Shown: positions 1 through 8,641, counted from the first letter of the stretch. The stretch: 64,000 bases of DNA from Bogoriella caseilytica (GCF_003752405.1 NZ_RKHK01000001.1:1984001-2048000); one strand, 5' to 3'. Notes: a model not told the origin generated them from the sequence alone. Made by a program: numbers and translations.

Positions 1-513
1 TGGGATGACCGCACCACCGTCAACGTCGTCGAGGGTCGTGACGAGATCCTGCGTCAGGCGCTGGTCGATGCTCGCTATGAACTCACGAACACCATGAGCT
101 CGGACCCGCAGGCGTGGCGCTGGGGCAAGCTGCACCGTTACGAGCCTCAGCACCCGCTCCTCTCCGGTGAGGAGATCCCCGCCGTGGCGCGCTGGGTCTT
201 CACCCCCAGGGGAGCGGAGACCTCCGGTGGCACCTCGGTGGTCAACGCGACCGCCTACGACGCCACCGCCGTCGACGAACTCGGCCGGCCCGATTTCACC
301 GTCACGGCCGGACCGTCACTGCGCATGGCCGTGGACATGGGCAACCGGGACGACTCCACCTGGGTGACCTCCACCGGCACCTCGGGACACCCCGCCAGCC
401 GGCACTACGACGATCAGATCGCGGCCTGGGCCGCGGGGGAGACCTTCGTCTGGCCGCAATCCAGCGAAGCCGTCCAGGAGGCGGCGGCCTCGGAACTGGT
501 GCTCAGCCCGTAG
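1..513 (+). CDS. Penicillin acylase family protein, C-terminal part (5' truncated by window)
   Basis: The reading frame is open from base 1, so the start lies outside the window and only the last ~170 residues are seen. They match the end of the beta chain of penicillin G acylase-type Ntn hydrolases: a W-G-x-L-H motif (RWGKLHRYEPQHPLL), a GPSLRMAVD strand, then an S/T-G-x-S-G-H-P motif followed by HYDDQ and WAAGE. The family cleaves amide bonds (beta-lactams, acyl-homoserine lactones or other N-acyl compounds) after autoproteolytic maturation. The catalytic N-terminal Ser and the signal peptide are not visible, so substrate and location cannot be judged. It ends 7 bp from the convergent gene at 521. 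Confidence 0.8.
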   Translation, partial: WDDRTTVNVVEGRDEILRQALVDARYELTNTMSSDPQAWRWGKLHRYEPQHPLLSGEEIPAVARWVFTPRGAETSGGTSVVNATAYDATAVDELGRPDFTVTAGPSLRMAVDMGNRDDSTWVTSTGTSGHPASRHYDDQIAAWAAGETFVWPQSSEAVQEAAASELVLSP

Positions 514-520
514 GGCCGGG

Positions 521-1156
521 TCAGTGCAACAGACGAAGCCGGCGGGTGGGCGTGATCGCGGTGGGCACGAGCACATCATGCTCCTCCCACGGCAGGGTGC
601 CCGCGGGGAGGATCTCCTCGTCGTAGACGCACACGTGCACCTCGGCGTCGTCGCGCACGTGTGGCAGGATCCGGTCGTACCAGCCGGCCCCCTGGCCCAA
701 CCGCACGCCCGACTCGTCCACCGCCAGGCCCGGTGCGATCACCAGATCGGCCTCCTCGACCGCCTCGGTCGGCAGCGAGGGCCCCGAGGGTTCCAAGGGT
801 CGTCCGGGTGCGCGTTCAGCCAGGTCACCCCAGCCGGTGTACTCCGCCCATTGCCGGCGTAGACCGGGGCCGAGGACCGGCAGGATCACGCGGATGTCGC
901 GGCTCTGCAGGGCATCGAGCAGCGGACCGGTGCCTGGCTCGCTGTCGCGCGAGACGTAGGCGGCCACGGCGCGCACGTCGTCGAGCTCATCGACGACGGC
1001 GAGGGCCTGATCGGCCAGTGCCTCGGCCGCCTGGCGGCGTTGGCGGGGGGTGCGCGCTGCGCGGCTCTCCCGGAGCGTGTGCCGCAAGACCCGCTTCGCC
1101 TCCTCCGGCTCCAAACCATCGGTGGAGGGGACCAGAGCTGCCGCTACATTGCGCAT
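521..1156 (-). CDS. 5-formyltetrahydrofolate cyclo-ligase
   Basis: 211 residues with the MTHFS fold: an N-terminal basic helix (EEAKRVLRHTLRESRAAR), a central strand-loop with DIRVILPVLG, and the C-terminal signature APGLAVDESGVRLGQGAGWYD, the ATP/folate-binding loop of the family. It converts 5-formyl-THF to 5,10-methenyl-THF with ATP. The first ATG that leaves a family-like N-terminus is at 1156; a longer frame upstream gives only low-complexity basic sequence. It is divergent from the moeA/glp-type gene at 1275, an arrangement common in Actinobacteria. Confidence 0.9.
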   Translation of the reverse strand: MRNVAAALVPSTDGLEPEEAKRVLRHTLRESRAARTPRQRRQAAEALADQALAVVDELDDVRAVAAYVSRDSEPGTGPLLDALQSRDIRVILPVLGPGLRRQWAEYTGWGDLAERAPGRPLEPSGPSLPTEAVEEADLVIAPGLAVDESGVRLGQGAGWYDRILPHVRDDAEVHVCVYDEEILPAGTLPWEEHDVLVPTAITPTRRLRLLH

Positions 1157-1274
1157 GCCCCTAGCATCGCACCGCCGGGCGTCACGCGCTGCCCGGAAGG
1201 GTTTTTTCCCGCGAGCATCATGGCGGCCGGGGTGGTGGTCGTTGCTCGCTGCCGGCAAGGCCTAGCCTGAAGCC

Positions 1275-2486
1275 ATGCGCAGCGTCTCCGAGCACCTGTC
1301 CGCCTGCCTCGCGGCGGTCTCCCAGCTCCCGCCGCTGGAGGTGCTGCTACCCGACACGGTGGGTTGCGTGCTCGCCGACGACGTCATCGCCGGGGCTGAT
1401 CTGCCTGTGGACGATCTGGCGGGTCTGGACGGGTACGCCGTGCGGGCGCAGGACGTGACGACGGCGACGGCGGAGGATCCGGCCCGGTTGCGCGTGCTCG
1501 ATGAGTTGCGCGCCGGCGCGGTCGATCCGCTGCGGCTCATTCCCGGATCCGCTGTTCGCATCGCTTCGGGCGCGCCCCTGCCGGGTGAGGCCAACGCCGT
1601 GGTCCCCATTGAGCAGACGGATTTCGGCCGCGCCGAGGTGGAGATCCGCGCGAGTGTCGCTGCGGGGGAGAACGTGCGCCGCAAAGCTGAAGACCTCCGC
1701 GGCGGGGAGGTGGTGCTCGCCGCCGGTGAGCGCATCGGCGCGCGCCAGATCGCGCTGCTGGCCGCCGCCGGCCGCGGGCGGGTCAGTGTCTATCCGCGCC
1801 CACGCGTCGTGATCGTTTCTATCGGTGACGAGCTGGTGGAGCCGGGAAGGCCCGCCTCGCCCGGCCAGGTGTATGACGCCAACGGGCACGCCCTGGCCAC
1901 GGCGCTGCAGGATGCCGGCGGGGCCACCTTCCGTGTGGCGGCCGTGCCCGACCGGCAGCACGAGTTGCGCGAAACTCTCGAGGATCAGCTGGTGCGCGCT
2001 GACCTCATCGTGACCACCGGCGGGCTCTCCTACGGCGCGAACGACACCGTCAAGGAGGTGCTCGCGCCGCTGGGGACCGTGCGCTTCGACTCGGTGGCTA
2101 TGACCCCGGGCCGCCAGCTCGGTGTGGGGCACATCGGCGAAGGCACCCCGATCTTCGCCCTGCCGGGTGACCCGGTGGCGGTGCAGGTGGCCTTCGAGAT
2201 GTTCGTCCGGCCCGCTCTGCTGACCATGGCCGGCTACCAGGATCTCTACCGCGGATCGGTGCGTGCGGCCACGACGGACGGGTGGGCCAGCCCGGCGGGA
2301 CGGCGCGAGTTCGTGCGCGTCCACCTCACCGGCGATCCGCGCGGTGGTTACCAGGCCGAGCCGATGGGTGAGCCGGGGAAGCTGCTGGTCTCCGGATTGG
2401 CGCGGGCCAACGCGCTCGCCGTGGTGCCCGAGGAGGTCACCACGGTGCGCCCGGGCGAGCGCCTGGCCTGCATTCTGCTGGACTAG
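1275..2486 (+). CDS. MoeA/Glp family (gephyrin-like) molybdopterin molybdenumtransferase
   Basis: 403 residues, full length for MoeA. The order of domains is typical: N-terminal segment with DDLAGLDGYAVRAQD, a PIEQT region, the MPT-binding MogA-like domain with VVIVSIGDEL, YDANGHAL, TTGGLSYGANDTVKE and MTPGRQLGVG plus FALPGDPVA, and the C-terminal beta-barrel domain IV. True MoeA inserts molybdate into adenylylated molybdopterin. In Corynebacterium a MoeA homologue (Glp) encoded beside the membrane protein GlpR acts instead in cell division. Because a SepX/GlpR-like gene follows at 4420, this copy may be Glp; sequence alone does not decide. No other molybdenum-cofactor gene is in the window. 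Confidence 0.85.
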   Translation: MRSVSEHLSACLAAVSQLPPLEVLLPDTVGCVLADDVIAGADLPVDDLAGLDGYAVRAQDVTTATAEDPARLRVLDELRAGAVDPLRLIPGSAVRIASGAPLPGEANAVVPIEQTDFGRAEVEIRASVAAGENVRRKAEDLRGGEVVLAAGERIGARQIALLAAAGRGRVSVYPRPRVVIVSIGDELVEPGRPASPGQVYDANGHALATALQDAGGATFRVAAVPDRQHELRETLEDQLVRADLIVTTGGLSYGANDTVKEVLAPLGTVRFDSVAMTPGRQLGVGHIGEGTPIFALPGDPVAVQVAFEMFVRPALLTMAGYQDLYRGSVRAATTDGWASPAGRREFVRVHLTGDPRGGYQAEPMGEPGKLLVSGLARANALAVVPEEVTTVRPGERLACILLD

Positions 2487-2510
2487 CGCGGCGGGCCCGC
2501 CGGCCCTGCG

Positions 2511-4205
2511 CTACTCGACCGGGACGTCGGTGAGACGCCAGGGGTTGAGCCAGATGGCCCGGGTCTGCCCGGTGATGTTCTCGGTCTCATCGGGGACGTC
2601 GATGGTGACGTTATCGGTGCCCACGGCAGGCCACAGGATGGTCGCGGTCGCGGTGTCGCCACTGCGGTAGTACGGGGTGGGGGCGAACTGCAGGTCGGTG
2701 AGGGGCAGGCGGGTGGGCTCGCCGTCCTCGTCTTCGCCGCTGACGTAGGAGAGCGGGAAGAGCCGGTTGTTGCCGGCGAGCAGCGTCGGAGCGTCGGTCC
2801 GCCACGCGGTCTGCGTGCCACCTTGGCCATCCTGCGACCCTTGGGTGCCGGTGGTCAGCGGCCACGCGACCGGCACGCCGTCGTGGTCTTCCTCCCCGGA
2901 GAATCCGGTCACCGCCTCGACGGAGACGCGACCCACGAACAGGTCGCCCACCCGGCGCACGGAGTCGACGGAGACCGCCGCGGTGCGCCCATCCCCGTGC
3001 GTCACTTCCACGGCCTCGGCACCTGAGGCGGTGGGGGCCTCAGTGCCAGGCAACTCCGTCCCGGACTCGTCGAGTGCGGGCGGCTCTGGTGGCGAGGTGT
3101 AGTGGAGCTCGACCCGCCGGTTCGCGGCCCGGCCCTCCTCGGAGTCGTTCCCGGCGATGGGTTCGGTGGCCGCGCGGCCATCGGTGGTGACCTCGTCGAA
3201 GACGGACAGGTCCTTGAGGTCCTCGAGGCGATCCCGGACTGCCGCGGCACGGTTGTCGGAGAGCTCCTGGTTGTCGACGGCTCCGTCGACATTGTCGGTG
3301 TGGCCGACGACCTCGAGGTTTCTGCCGCCCACCCCACTGAGCTCGCCGATGGCGGCCTGGAGGGTCTCGTCCGCCTCGCCGGTGAGCTCCCACTCGTCGG
3401 GGGCGAAGAGCACATCGGTGGCCAGCGTGGTGGTCGAGCGGTCTCCTTCACTCTCGGTGCCCACGTGGACGTCGGTGCGCTCGCGGTAGCGCTCCAGTTC
3501 GAAGGTGCGCGGCTCCAGTTCGGTCAGGTCGGCGTCGTCCCACACCTCGCCGATCGCGGGCACTCCCTCGAGGGGGCCGTCCACGACGGGCACGTCCTCG
3601 ACCAGCCCGAAGTAGGGCAGCAGCACATGGGTCGAATCCGCCTCGGGGGCATCGAAGACGCCGAGCCAGGGCAAGGGTTCGGTGCGGTGGGGCGCGTAGG
3701 TCGGCGAGTCGGGGAAGGTCGCCAGGCGATCGCGGTTCGGGCGGTCCCCGCTCACCAGCGGCTCGGAGGTGGTCAGTGCCTCGGCGTCGACCAGCCGCAC
3801 CTGCCAGGTCGTATTGGCGTGTGGCGTGGCCATGAGGAGACTGAAGATATTGACCTGTTCGTCGTAGTCCTCCACGGTGGTGAAGTTCAGGGGAAGGACG
3901 GCGTGGTCGCCCTCACGCACCAGCGGCCCGACCTCGACCTCGAGTTCCACGGGCCCGCCGGACTCCGCGACGAACTCGGAGACCGTGACCGGCTCCGGCG
4001 CGGGCTCACTCTCGGGTGGTTCGCTCGCAGTGTGGTCCTCCGAGGGCGCTTCGGTGGTGGTGTCGTCACCGTCAGCCGTCGTCGGCGTCGACTCCGGGGG
4101 GTGGTCCTCGAACTCCGCTGCGGGGTCGGTGCTGCACGCGGCGAACGCCAGCGTCGCGGCGACGGCGACGACCAGCAGCTTCTTCCTCGAACGAGCGGGC
4201 CTCAT
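2511..4205 (-). CDS. OmpA-domain lipoprotein
   Basis: 564 residues. The start at 4205 is chosen because AGGAGGA lies just upstream. A lipoprotein signal (RSRKKLLVVAVAATLAFAAC, lipobox LAFAAC) is followed by a Pro/Glu/Thr-rich linker, a beta-rich domain, an OmpA-like peptidoglycan-binding domain at about residues 255-375 (VLFAPDEWELTG, VVGHTDNVD, LSDNRAAAVRD, NRRVELHY), a second linker and a second beta-rich domain. OmpA_C domains bind meso-DAP-type peptidoglycan, so the protein probably links the membrane face to the wall. The domain usually ends the protein; here it is central, with about 180 residues after it. The gene is convergent with moeA/glp (24 bp gap). Confidence 0.8.
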   Translation of the reverse strand: MRPARSRKKLLVVAVAATLAFAACSTDPAAEFEDHPPESTPTTADGDDTTTEAPSEDHTASEPPESEPAPEPVTVSEFVAESGGPVELEVEVGPLVREGDHAVLPLNFTTVEDYDEQVNIFSLLMATPHANTTWQVRLVDAEALTTSEPLVSGDRPNRDRLATFPDSPTYAPHRTEPLPWLGVFDAPEADSTHVLLPYFGLVEDVPVVDGPLEGVPAIGEVWDDADLTELEPRTFELERYRERTDVHVGTESEGDRSTTTLATDVLFAPDEWELTGEADETLQAAIGELSGVGGRNLEVVGHTDNVDGAVDNQELSDNRAAAVRDRLEDLKDLSVFDEVTTDGRAATEPIAGNDSEEGRAANRRVELHYTSPPEPPALDESGTELPGTEAPTASGAEAVEVTHGDGRTAAVSVDSVRRVGDLFVGRVSVEAVTGFSGEEDHDGVPVAWPLTTGTQGSQDGQGGTQTAWRTDAPTLLAGNNRLFPLSYVSGEDEDGEPTRLPLTDLQFAPTPYYRSGDTATATILWPAVGTDNVTIDVPDETENITGQTRAIWLNPWRLTDVPVE

Positions 4206-4419
4206 GTCTCCTCCTGAGCTTTCGGGCACATGTTCTCATCCTTGAGTCGGCGTAGACCGGGGATTGGTTGCATCGTGTTCGTGCAGCCACGGCGACGGCG
4301 ACGGCGACGGCCGGCAGGACAGGCTGATCGTGGTTGTGCGCCCAGACGCGCGGCGCCAGGTTGGGACACACCGGCGCGGGCGGCGCTCCGGTCGCCCTGC
4401 GCGGCTCTAGCGTGGTGCC

Positions 4420-5637
4420 GTGGAGCTTCAGGGATATGTGCTGCTGGCGCTGGCCCTGCTACTCCTGGGCTATCTGGTGCCGCACCTCACGCATGCCAGG
4501 CAGCTCGTGCTCGACTCCCGCGTGGAGGACCGGTTCTCCGCCGGCCTGCGCGTCCTTGACCACCATGTGGCCCGCCACCCGCACAGCTCCGGCCGTGGCC
4601 CGGCGCTCCACACCCCCTCACCGGAGGCTCCGATGACTTCGCCGAGACTCGCCGCACGCGGCACAGCTGGATCTGCGCCAGCAGGTGTTGGCGAGTCCGC
4701 CCGTGCCCTGGCAGCCGCCCGCGCCCGGCGGGCTGCCCGCCGAGCCAACCGCGTGGCTGCCGCCCGGCGCCGGCTGATCCTCACGGCGGCCCTGCTGCTG
4801 GTGTCCGTGGCGAGCTGGACGGCGGTCGGGTTGACCGCGCTGGCGTGGACCATGGCCGCGATCCCCACGGCTCTCGTGGCCGCGGTGCTGATCCAGGGGC
4901 GCCGGGTGGCGATCCAGGGCCAGCAGACCGACCGGCGCGAGCGCGAGCTGATCGAGCGGCTCGAGGCCCAGATGCAGGCGGCTGCTCGCGCGAGCTCAGT
5001 GCCCGGCGCGGCCCGGCGGAGTCCGCGCGCGGCCGCGCGCGCGGCAGACCGCCCCGAGAACGACGACGCCGCAACCTCGGCGCAGACCACCGCAGCACCG
5101 GTCGAGATAGGCCCGTCCGCGTCATCCCCGGCCGGTGCCCTGGAGAGCCGCCGCCCGGCATTGGCCTCCACCACGCTCACCCGTGCACCGCGCCGCTCGG
5201 TGAGTATCGGGGCCTTCCAGGGCACCGGCGAGGTGCCCCAGGTGACGGCGGCTCCGCAGGCGCCCGCAGCGACCGCGATGGGTCCGGAAGCGCCGGCTCC
5301 GGTGTCGGTGGCTCCGCAGGCGGAGGCGCAGGCGGCGGAAGCTCCGGCCGAGAAGGCCGCCGACGTGGCGCCTGCCGCACCGGAGCCCCAGCGCGCTCCG
5401 GTGCAGTGGACGCCGACGCCGGTCCCCCCGCCCTCCTACACCCTCAAGCCCGCTTCGGGACGCCGTGAGGTGGCGCCCTACGAGTCAGGCCACATCCCGC
5501 AGGTGAGCGTGCCGCAGCGGCCCATGCCTGGCGACATGACCGCCTCCGTCAGCCCGGCCGAGGCCGCGGCTGAGCCGGCGCCCCCTGCGCTGGACCTGAA
5601 CGCCGTGCTGGCACGGCGCCGGGCCGCCGGCGCCTGA
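4420..5637 (+). CDS. SepX/GlpR-like actinobacterial membrane protein
   Basis: 405 residues. An N-terminal membrane helix (residues 5-20, YVLLALALLLLGYLVPHL) is followed by a cytoplasmic stretch, an Arg/Ala-rich segment, two adjacent helices (about residues 121-165) and a long Pro/Ala-rich tail ending in LDLNAVLARRRAAG. This topology and the place next to a MoeA/Glp gene fit SepX of Streptomyces and GlpR of Corynebacterium, membrane proteins tied to septation and polar growth. The low-complexity tail hampers homology, so the name rests on topology and neighbourhood. An ATG at 4420 follows a gap of 214 bp in which I see no gene. Confidence 0.6.
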   Translation: MELQGYVLLALALLLLGYLVPHLTHARQLVLDSRVEDRFSAGLRVLDHHVARHPHSSGRGPALHTPSPEAPMTSPRLAARGTAGSAPAGVGESARALAAARARRAARRANRVAAARRRLILTAALLLVSVASWTAVGLTALAWTMAAIPTALVAAVLIQGRRVAIQGQQTDRRERELIERLEAQMQAAARASSVPGAARRSPRAAARAADRPENDDAATSAQTTAAPVEIGPSASSPAGALESRRPALASTTLTRAPRRSVSIGAFQGTGEVPQVTAAPQAPAATAMGPEAPAPVSVAPQAEAQAAEAPAEKAADVAPAAPEPQRAPVQWTPTPVPPPSYTLKPASGRREVAPYESGHIPQVSVPQRPMPGDMTASVSPAEAAAEPAPPALDLNAVLARRRAAGA

Positions 5638-5735
5638 TCGTGTGATGTGGCTCGCGGATAGGGCCTTGTGGCGGACCTAGCTCGACGCCCGGGGTGCCGC
5701 CGGTGCTAATCTGAGTCCTGCTCTCCGGAGCATCT

Positions 5736-5808
5736 GGGGCTATGGCGCAGTTGGTAGCGCGTCTCGTTCGCAATGAGAAGGTCGGGGGTTCGAATCCCCC
5801 TAGCTCCA
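5736..5808 (+). tRNA. tRNA-Ala (anticodon CGC)
   Basis: A complete cloverleaf can be drawn: acceptor GGGGCTA / TAGCTCC, D-arm GCGCAGTTGGTAGCGC, anticodon stem TCTCG/TGAGA with loop TTCGCAA (anticodon CGC, reads GCG), and T-arm GGGGG-TTCGAAT-CCCCC. The G3:U70 pair, the main alanine identity element, is present. CCA is not encoded. Its 3' end directly borders the accessory patch that follows. Confidence 0.95.
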
Positions 5809-5813
5809 CCCCT

Positions 5814-6761
5814 GTGATGTCTCAGGACATCGGAATGGGCTGAACCCCCGTTGTGGGGGTTCAGCCCATTTGTCGTTTCTGGCTTTGGCGTTGGTAGGTG
5901 CGGGTGGGGTGCGTTGGTAGGTGCGGGTGGGGTCGATGGTGAGCTCGCGCAGGATCTCGCCGGTGGTGGCGTGGATGACGCGGACGTCGAGGTCCTGGAT
6001 GAGCAGGATGGCGGGGGTTCGAGCGTGGTCTCGCCCGATGCCGAGCTTCAGCAGGCGTCCTGCGTGGCGCAGGGTCACTTTGCCGGAGGCGTCGATGATG
6101 TCGTGGCGGACGCGTTCGTGGGTCTGCGTGTCGCGACTGGGCCCTGGGAGGGCTTTGGGTAGCGAGGTGTAGAGCGTGGCTGGGGTGGCCCGGTTTGGCA
6201 GGGAGCGGTGCGGTCGTCGGGTGTTGTACTCGTGGCGGAACTGGTCCAGCAGGTCTTGGAGCTCGGCGGTGGTGGCGGGCTGGTGGGGGTGGGCGCGGAG
6301 CCAGTTCTTCATGGTCTGTTGGAAGCGCTCGACTTTGCCGCAGGTCGTGGGGTGGCCCGGGCGGGAGTTCTTCTGGATCACGTCCCAGAGGCGGAGTTGG
6401 GCCTCGAGTGCGGTGCGCCCGCCTCGGTGGCCTTGGCTGGCCAGGCGGACGGTGTAGACCATGCCGTTATCGGTCAAGGTCGAGGCGGGGATGCCGTGCT
6501 GGCCTGCGGTGTCGCGGAAGGTCGTGGCAACGATCAGGGCGGTGATCGGCCGGTGGGCGCTGATGTGTAGGGCGTAGTGGGAGTGGTCATCGAGCCAGGT
6601 GATGATCTCGGCGTCACGGCCATCGCTGAGCCGGTAGTGGGTGAAGTCGGATTGCCAGGTCTCATTGGGTTGTGCGGCTTCGAAGCGGATGTAGGAGGCA
6701 CGAGGCCGTCTCCTCGGGCTCGGGTCGATCAGACCTGCTCGGGTGAGGATCCGGTGGATCG
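5814..6761 (-). mobile_element. IS481-family element remnant
   Basis: Covers the truncated transposase and its downstream end. The stretch 5814-5835 (TGTGATGTCTCAGGACATCG) looks like the terminal inverted repeat of such elements and lies 5 bp from the tRNA-Ala 3' end. The opposite end was lost when another element joined at 6762, so no second repeat or target duplication can be shown. Confidence 0.65.
5836..5868. terminator. Perfect 14-bp hairpin behind tRNA-Ala / inside IS end
   Basis: TGGGCTGAACCCCC and its exact complement flank a 5-nt loop, and the right arm is followed by TTTGTCGTTT, as in a rho-independent terminator for rightward transcription from the tRNA. It also lies in the 3' end of the IS transposase frame, so it may belong to the element rather than to the tRNA gene. 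Confidence 0.6.
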
Positions 6762-6901
6762 TGAACCGCCCTGGTTTTGATGGAGACTCTGGTGTGTCCT
6801 AGGTTCCACGGAGTGCGCATTTTCTGGATTCTGATGCTGCTTGAGTAGTGGAGGACGAGATGGGACGACGTGGTTACCCGGCGGAGTTCAGGCGCCGAGT
6901 G
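6762..6901 (+). mobile_element. Left end of an IS3-family element, truncated
   Basis: TGAACCGCCCTGGTTTTGAT at 6762 resembles the terminal repeat of actinobacterial IS3-family elements. A leader and GAGGACGAG ribosome site follow, then an orfA start at 6860 encoding MGRRGYPAEFRRRV, the usual N-terminus of such OrfA proteins. Similarity stops near 6901, and the fragment ends in a stop at 6944-6946. The end sits exactly where the IS481 transposase loses its frame, so this element inserted into it and was later deleted. Confidence 0.6.
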
Positions 6902-7270
6902 CCAAACCGCCTTAGCCGCGATGCGCCACCCACAGTCCAGCGGTGAACCGTTCGCCGACACGCCGCGCAGCAACGTCCAGCGAACCAACCCTGCGCGGCG
7001 CCTCTGACAGTCAGTCGGTCTGGCTATCGTGGATGGTCATGGCGCAAACGGGAGGCCAGCGGGATGGGGCCGGACACAGAGCCAACCTGGCTCGACCGCC
7101 GCGGACTCGAAGTCCAAACGGTCGGAATGCAGACCACGGCTTAGCTTGGCTGGAGGCCAGGGTCCGCGAACTGGAGACTGAGGTCCGGCGGCTGTCGGAG
7201 GGCTGAGGCGCATGCCGGTACCTGTCTGACCTGGTGCGCCAGAACCTCGGATCCATCGTCGGCCAGAAGA
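6902..7270. other. Gene-poor stretch between IS remnants and hypothetical gene
   Basis: No convincing gene. A small rightward frame (ATG 7033 to stop 7204-7206, 57 codons) ends in an amphipathic helix WLEARVRELETEVRRLSEG that could form a short coiled coil. It has no clear ribosome site and no recognised family, so it is not called as a gene. Confidence 0.35.
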
Positions 7271-8206
7271 GTGTCGGTGCCCCCGGACATACTGATCAAC
7301 ATGGTCCGGAAGATGACGCCCGCGCAGTTCAAGGCCGCGGTGAACAAGGCGCAGCGCCAGCAGAAGCAGGCGATCGACAACTACAACCGCGAGGCGCGTC
7401 GGCACAACGCGGCGGTCAAGAAGGCCGTGAGCGACTACAACCGCGAGGTGCGGGCGTACAATACCAAGGCGCGCGCTCACAACTCGAAGGTCGAGAACCA
7501 GCGTCGACGCCTGAACCAGGAGATCCGCCGCCTGAATTCGCGCCCGGCGACGGCGACCTTCGTCACCTACCGCGCATCGGTCGAGACTCTCGCCCGGAGG
7601 TACACCGAGACAGAGCAGAGCCTGGCCGGACGGACGATCACACCAGCCGGGCGCGACCTCGTCGACCGCGGCAGCGAGGAGGCCGCGAACAGCGCCTACC
7701 TGCTCAACGCCATGGACGGCGACGGCGCGGCCGAGGATGATCCCACGGAGGACGAGCTCCGCGGCCCGAGTATGCAGGCCGAGCTGGCCACGTTCGGCGA
7801 GGACCTCGTCGACCGATGGGCGGGTGCCTTGTTCTCGCTCAGCCCGAGCAATCCCGACGCAGCGCGCCACTTCTGCACCAGCGCCCGCGAGGTGCTCATC
7901 ACGATGATCGACAGCGCCGCACCGGACTCAGCCGTCACCGAGGCCGACCCAGCCTGCGACCGGACCGACAAAGGAGTGCCGACCCGGCGCGCCAAGGTCG
8001 GCTTCCTCCTGCGGCGCAAGGGCATCGACGAGACTCCGATCGAGGACCTCGTCGAGGAGGACATGGACAACGTGCTGGGGCTCTTCCGCGAGTTCAACAA
8101 CGGCACCCACGGGCACGCGGGACGTTTCACCATCACCCAGCTGAGCGCGCTGCGCATCCGGGTCGAGTCGGCCATCGGCTTCATCCACGCGCTCTGCGCG
8201 ACCTGA
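7271..8206 (+). CDS. Hypothetical protein resembling pPIWI-associated predicted nuclease
   Basis: 311 residues from GTG 7271; an internal ATG at 7301 (MVRKMTPAQFKAAVNKAQ) is an equally good start. The N-terminal ~90 residues form a long charged helix rich in Asn/Arg/Lys (NREARRHNAAVKKAVSDYN), likely a coiled coil. A linker follows, then a conserved C-terminal domain with WAGALFSLSPSNPDAARHFC, a basic TRRAKVGF patch, EEDMDNVLGLFREFNNGTHG and a final helix. From memory this layout matches proteins called pPIWI-associating nuclease domain proteins, which sit in defence islands; no pPIWI gene is visible here. Decaying defence-type genes follow. The function is unproven. Confidence 0.55.
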   Translation: MSVPPDILINMVRKMTPAQFKAAVNKAQRQQKQAIDNYNREARRHNAAVKKAVSDYNREVRAYNTKARAHNSKVENQRRRLNQEIRRLNSRPATATFVTYRASVETLARRYTETEQSLAGRTITPAGRDLVDRGSEEAANSAYLLNAMDGDGAAEDDPTEDELRGPSMQAELATFGEDLVDRWAGALFSLSPSNPDAARHFCTSAREVLITMIDSAAPDSAVTEADPACDRTDKGVPTRRAKVGFLLRRKGIDETPIEDLVEEDMDNVLGLFREFNNGTHGHAGRFTITQLSALRIRVESAIGFIHALCAT

Positions 8207-8224
8207 GCCCCGCGTACGGCGCGA

Positions 8225-8639
8225 GGGGGGGGGGGCACCACTACTCCGCCGACGGCGAGCACGCCGGCAGCGCCGCGCCGAAGCGGGGCCCGCTCGGCGA
8301 GGCCATCGACAAGGTCAACGAGATGTTCAAGGCCAAGAGCGTCGACGTCAGCCCGGAGAGCCTCTCCGGCTTCATCACGACCTTCTGGGGCTTCCTCGAC
8401 GACAACAACGAGGCGGAGGCGATGGCGATGAATAACACCGTCGCCCAGCTCAAGGCATCCGAGGCTTCAGCGGGGCCGTCGGGCTCGCCGTGCTGAAGAC
8501 CGTGATCGAGTCGAAGGAGATCCAGTCGTACATGACGGACCCGGCGTCCGTCAGGCAGATCGCCGACATCGCGGCGGACGCCCTCGACGTCCAGCACCGA
8601 TCCGACGCGGACGCTGGCCCGGAGACGGAAGGCGCGTGA
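8225..8639 (+). pseudogene. Frameshifted C-terminal fragment of a type I restriction R subunit or related helicase
   Basis: The fragment starts at a run of 11 G (8225-8235) with no start codon and encodes HHYSADGEHAG, GPLGEAIDKVNEMF and SGFITTFWGFLDDNNEAEAM. At 8463-8464 the frame shifts; a single missing G there would join it to FSGAVGLAVLKTVIESKEIQ and DIAADALDVQHR, ending at 8639. The chemistry (K-V-N-E-M-F, then a helical tail) recalls the C-terminal end of HsdR-like proteins, but the motor and nuclease motifs are absent, so the family is tentative. It is almost certainly dead. Confidence 0.45.
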
Positions 8640-8641
8640 GC

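Larger units (their letters stand above)
5800..6761 (-). pseudogene. IS481-family transposase, 5'-truncated
   Basis: The leftward frame encodes the DDE core of an IS481-type transposase: TIHRILTRAGL, then SYIRFEAAQPNETWQSDFTH (first Asp), TWLDDHSHYALHIS (second Asp region), HGIPASTLTDNGM, KNSRPGHPTTCGKVERFQQT (Glu) and HEYNTRRPHRSLP. The N-terminal HTH part is missing. The frame begins only at about 6761, where an IS3-type end abuts it, and there is a TAG upstream at 6799-6801. At the other side the frame runs through a hairpin and the putative terminal repeat to a stop inside the tRNA-Ala 3' end. It is not expected to make an active transposase. Confidence 0.85.

Noticed and set aside
5549-5809. 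Leftward frame across the tRNA-Ala and the end of the sepX/glpR-like gene
   Set aside because: It is antisense to a tRNA and a coding gene and has no family-like sequence.
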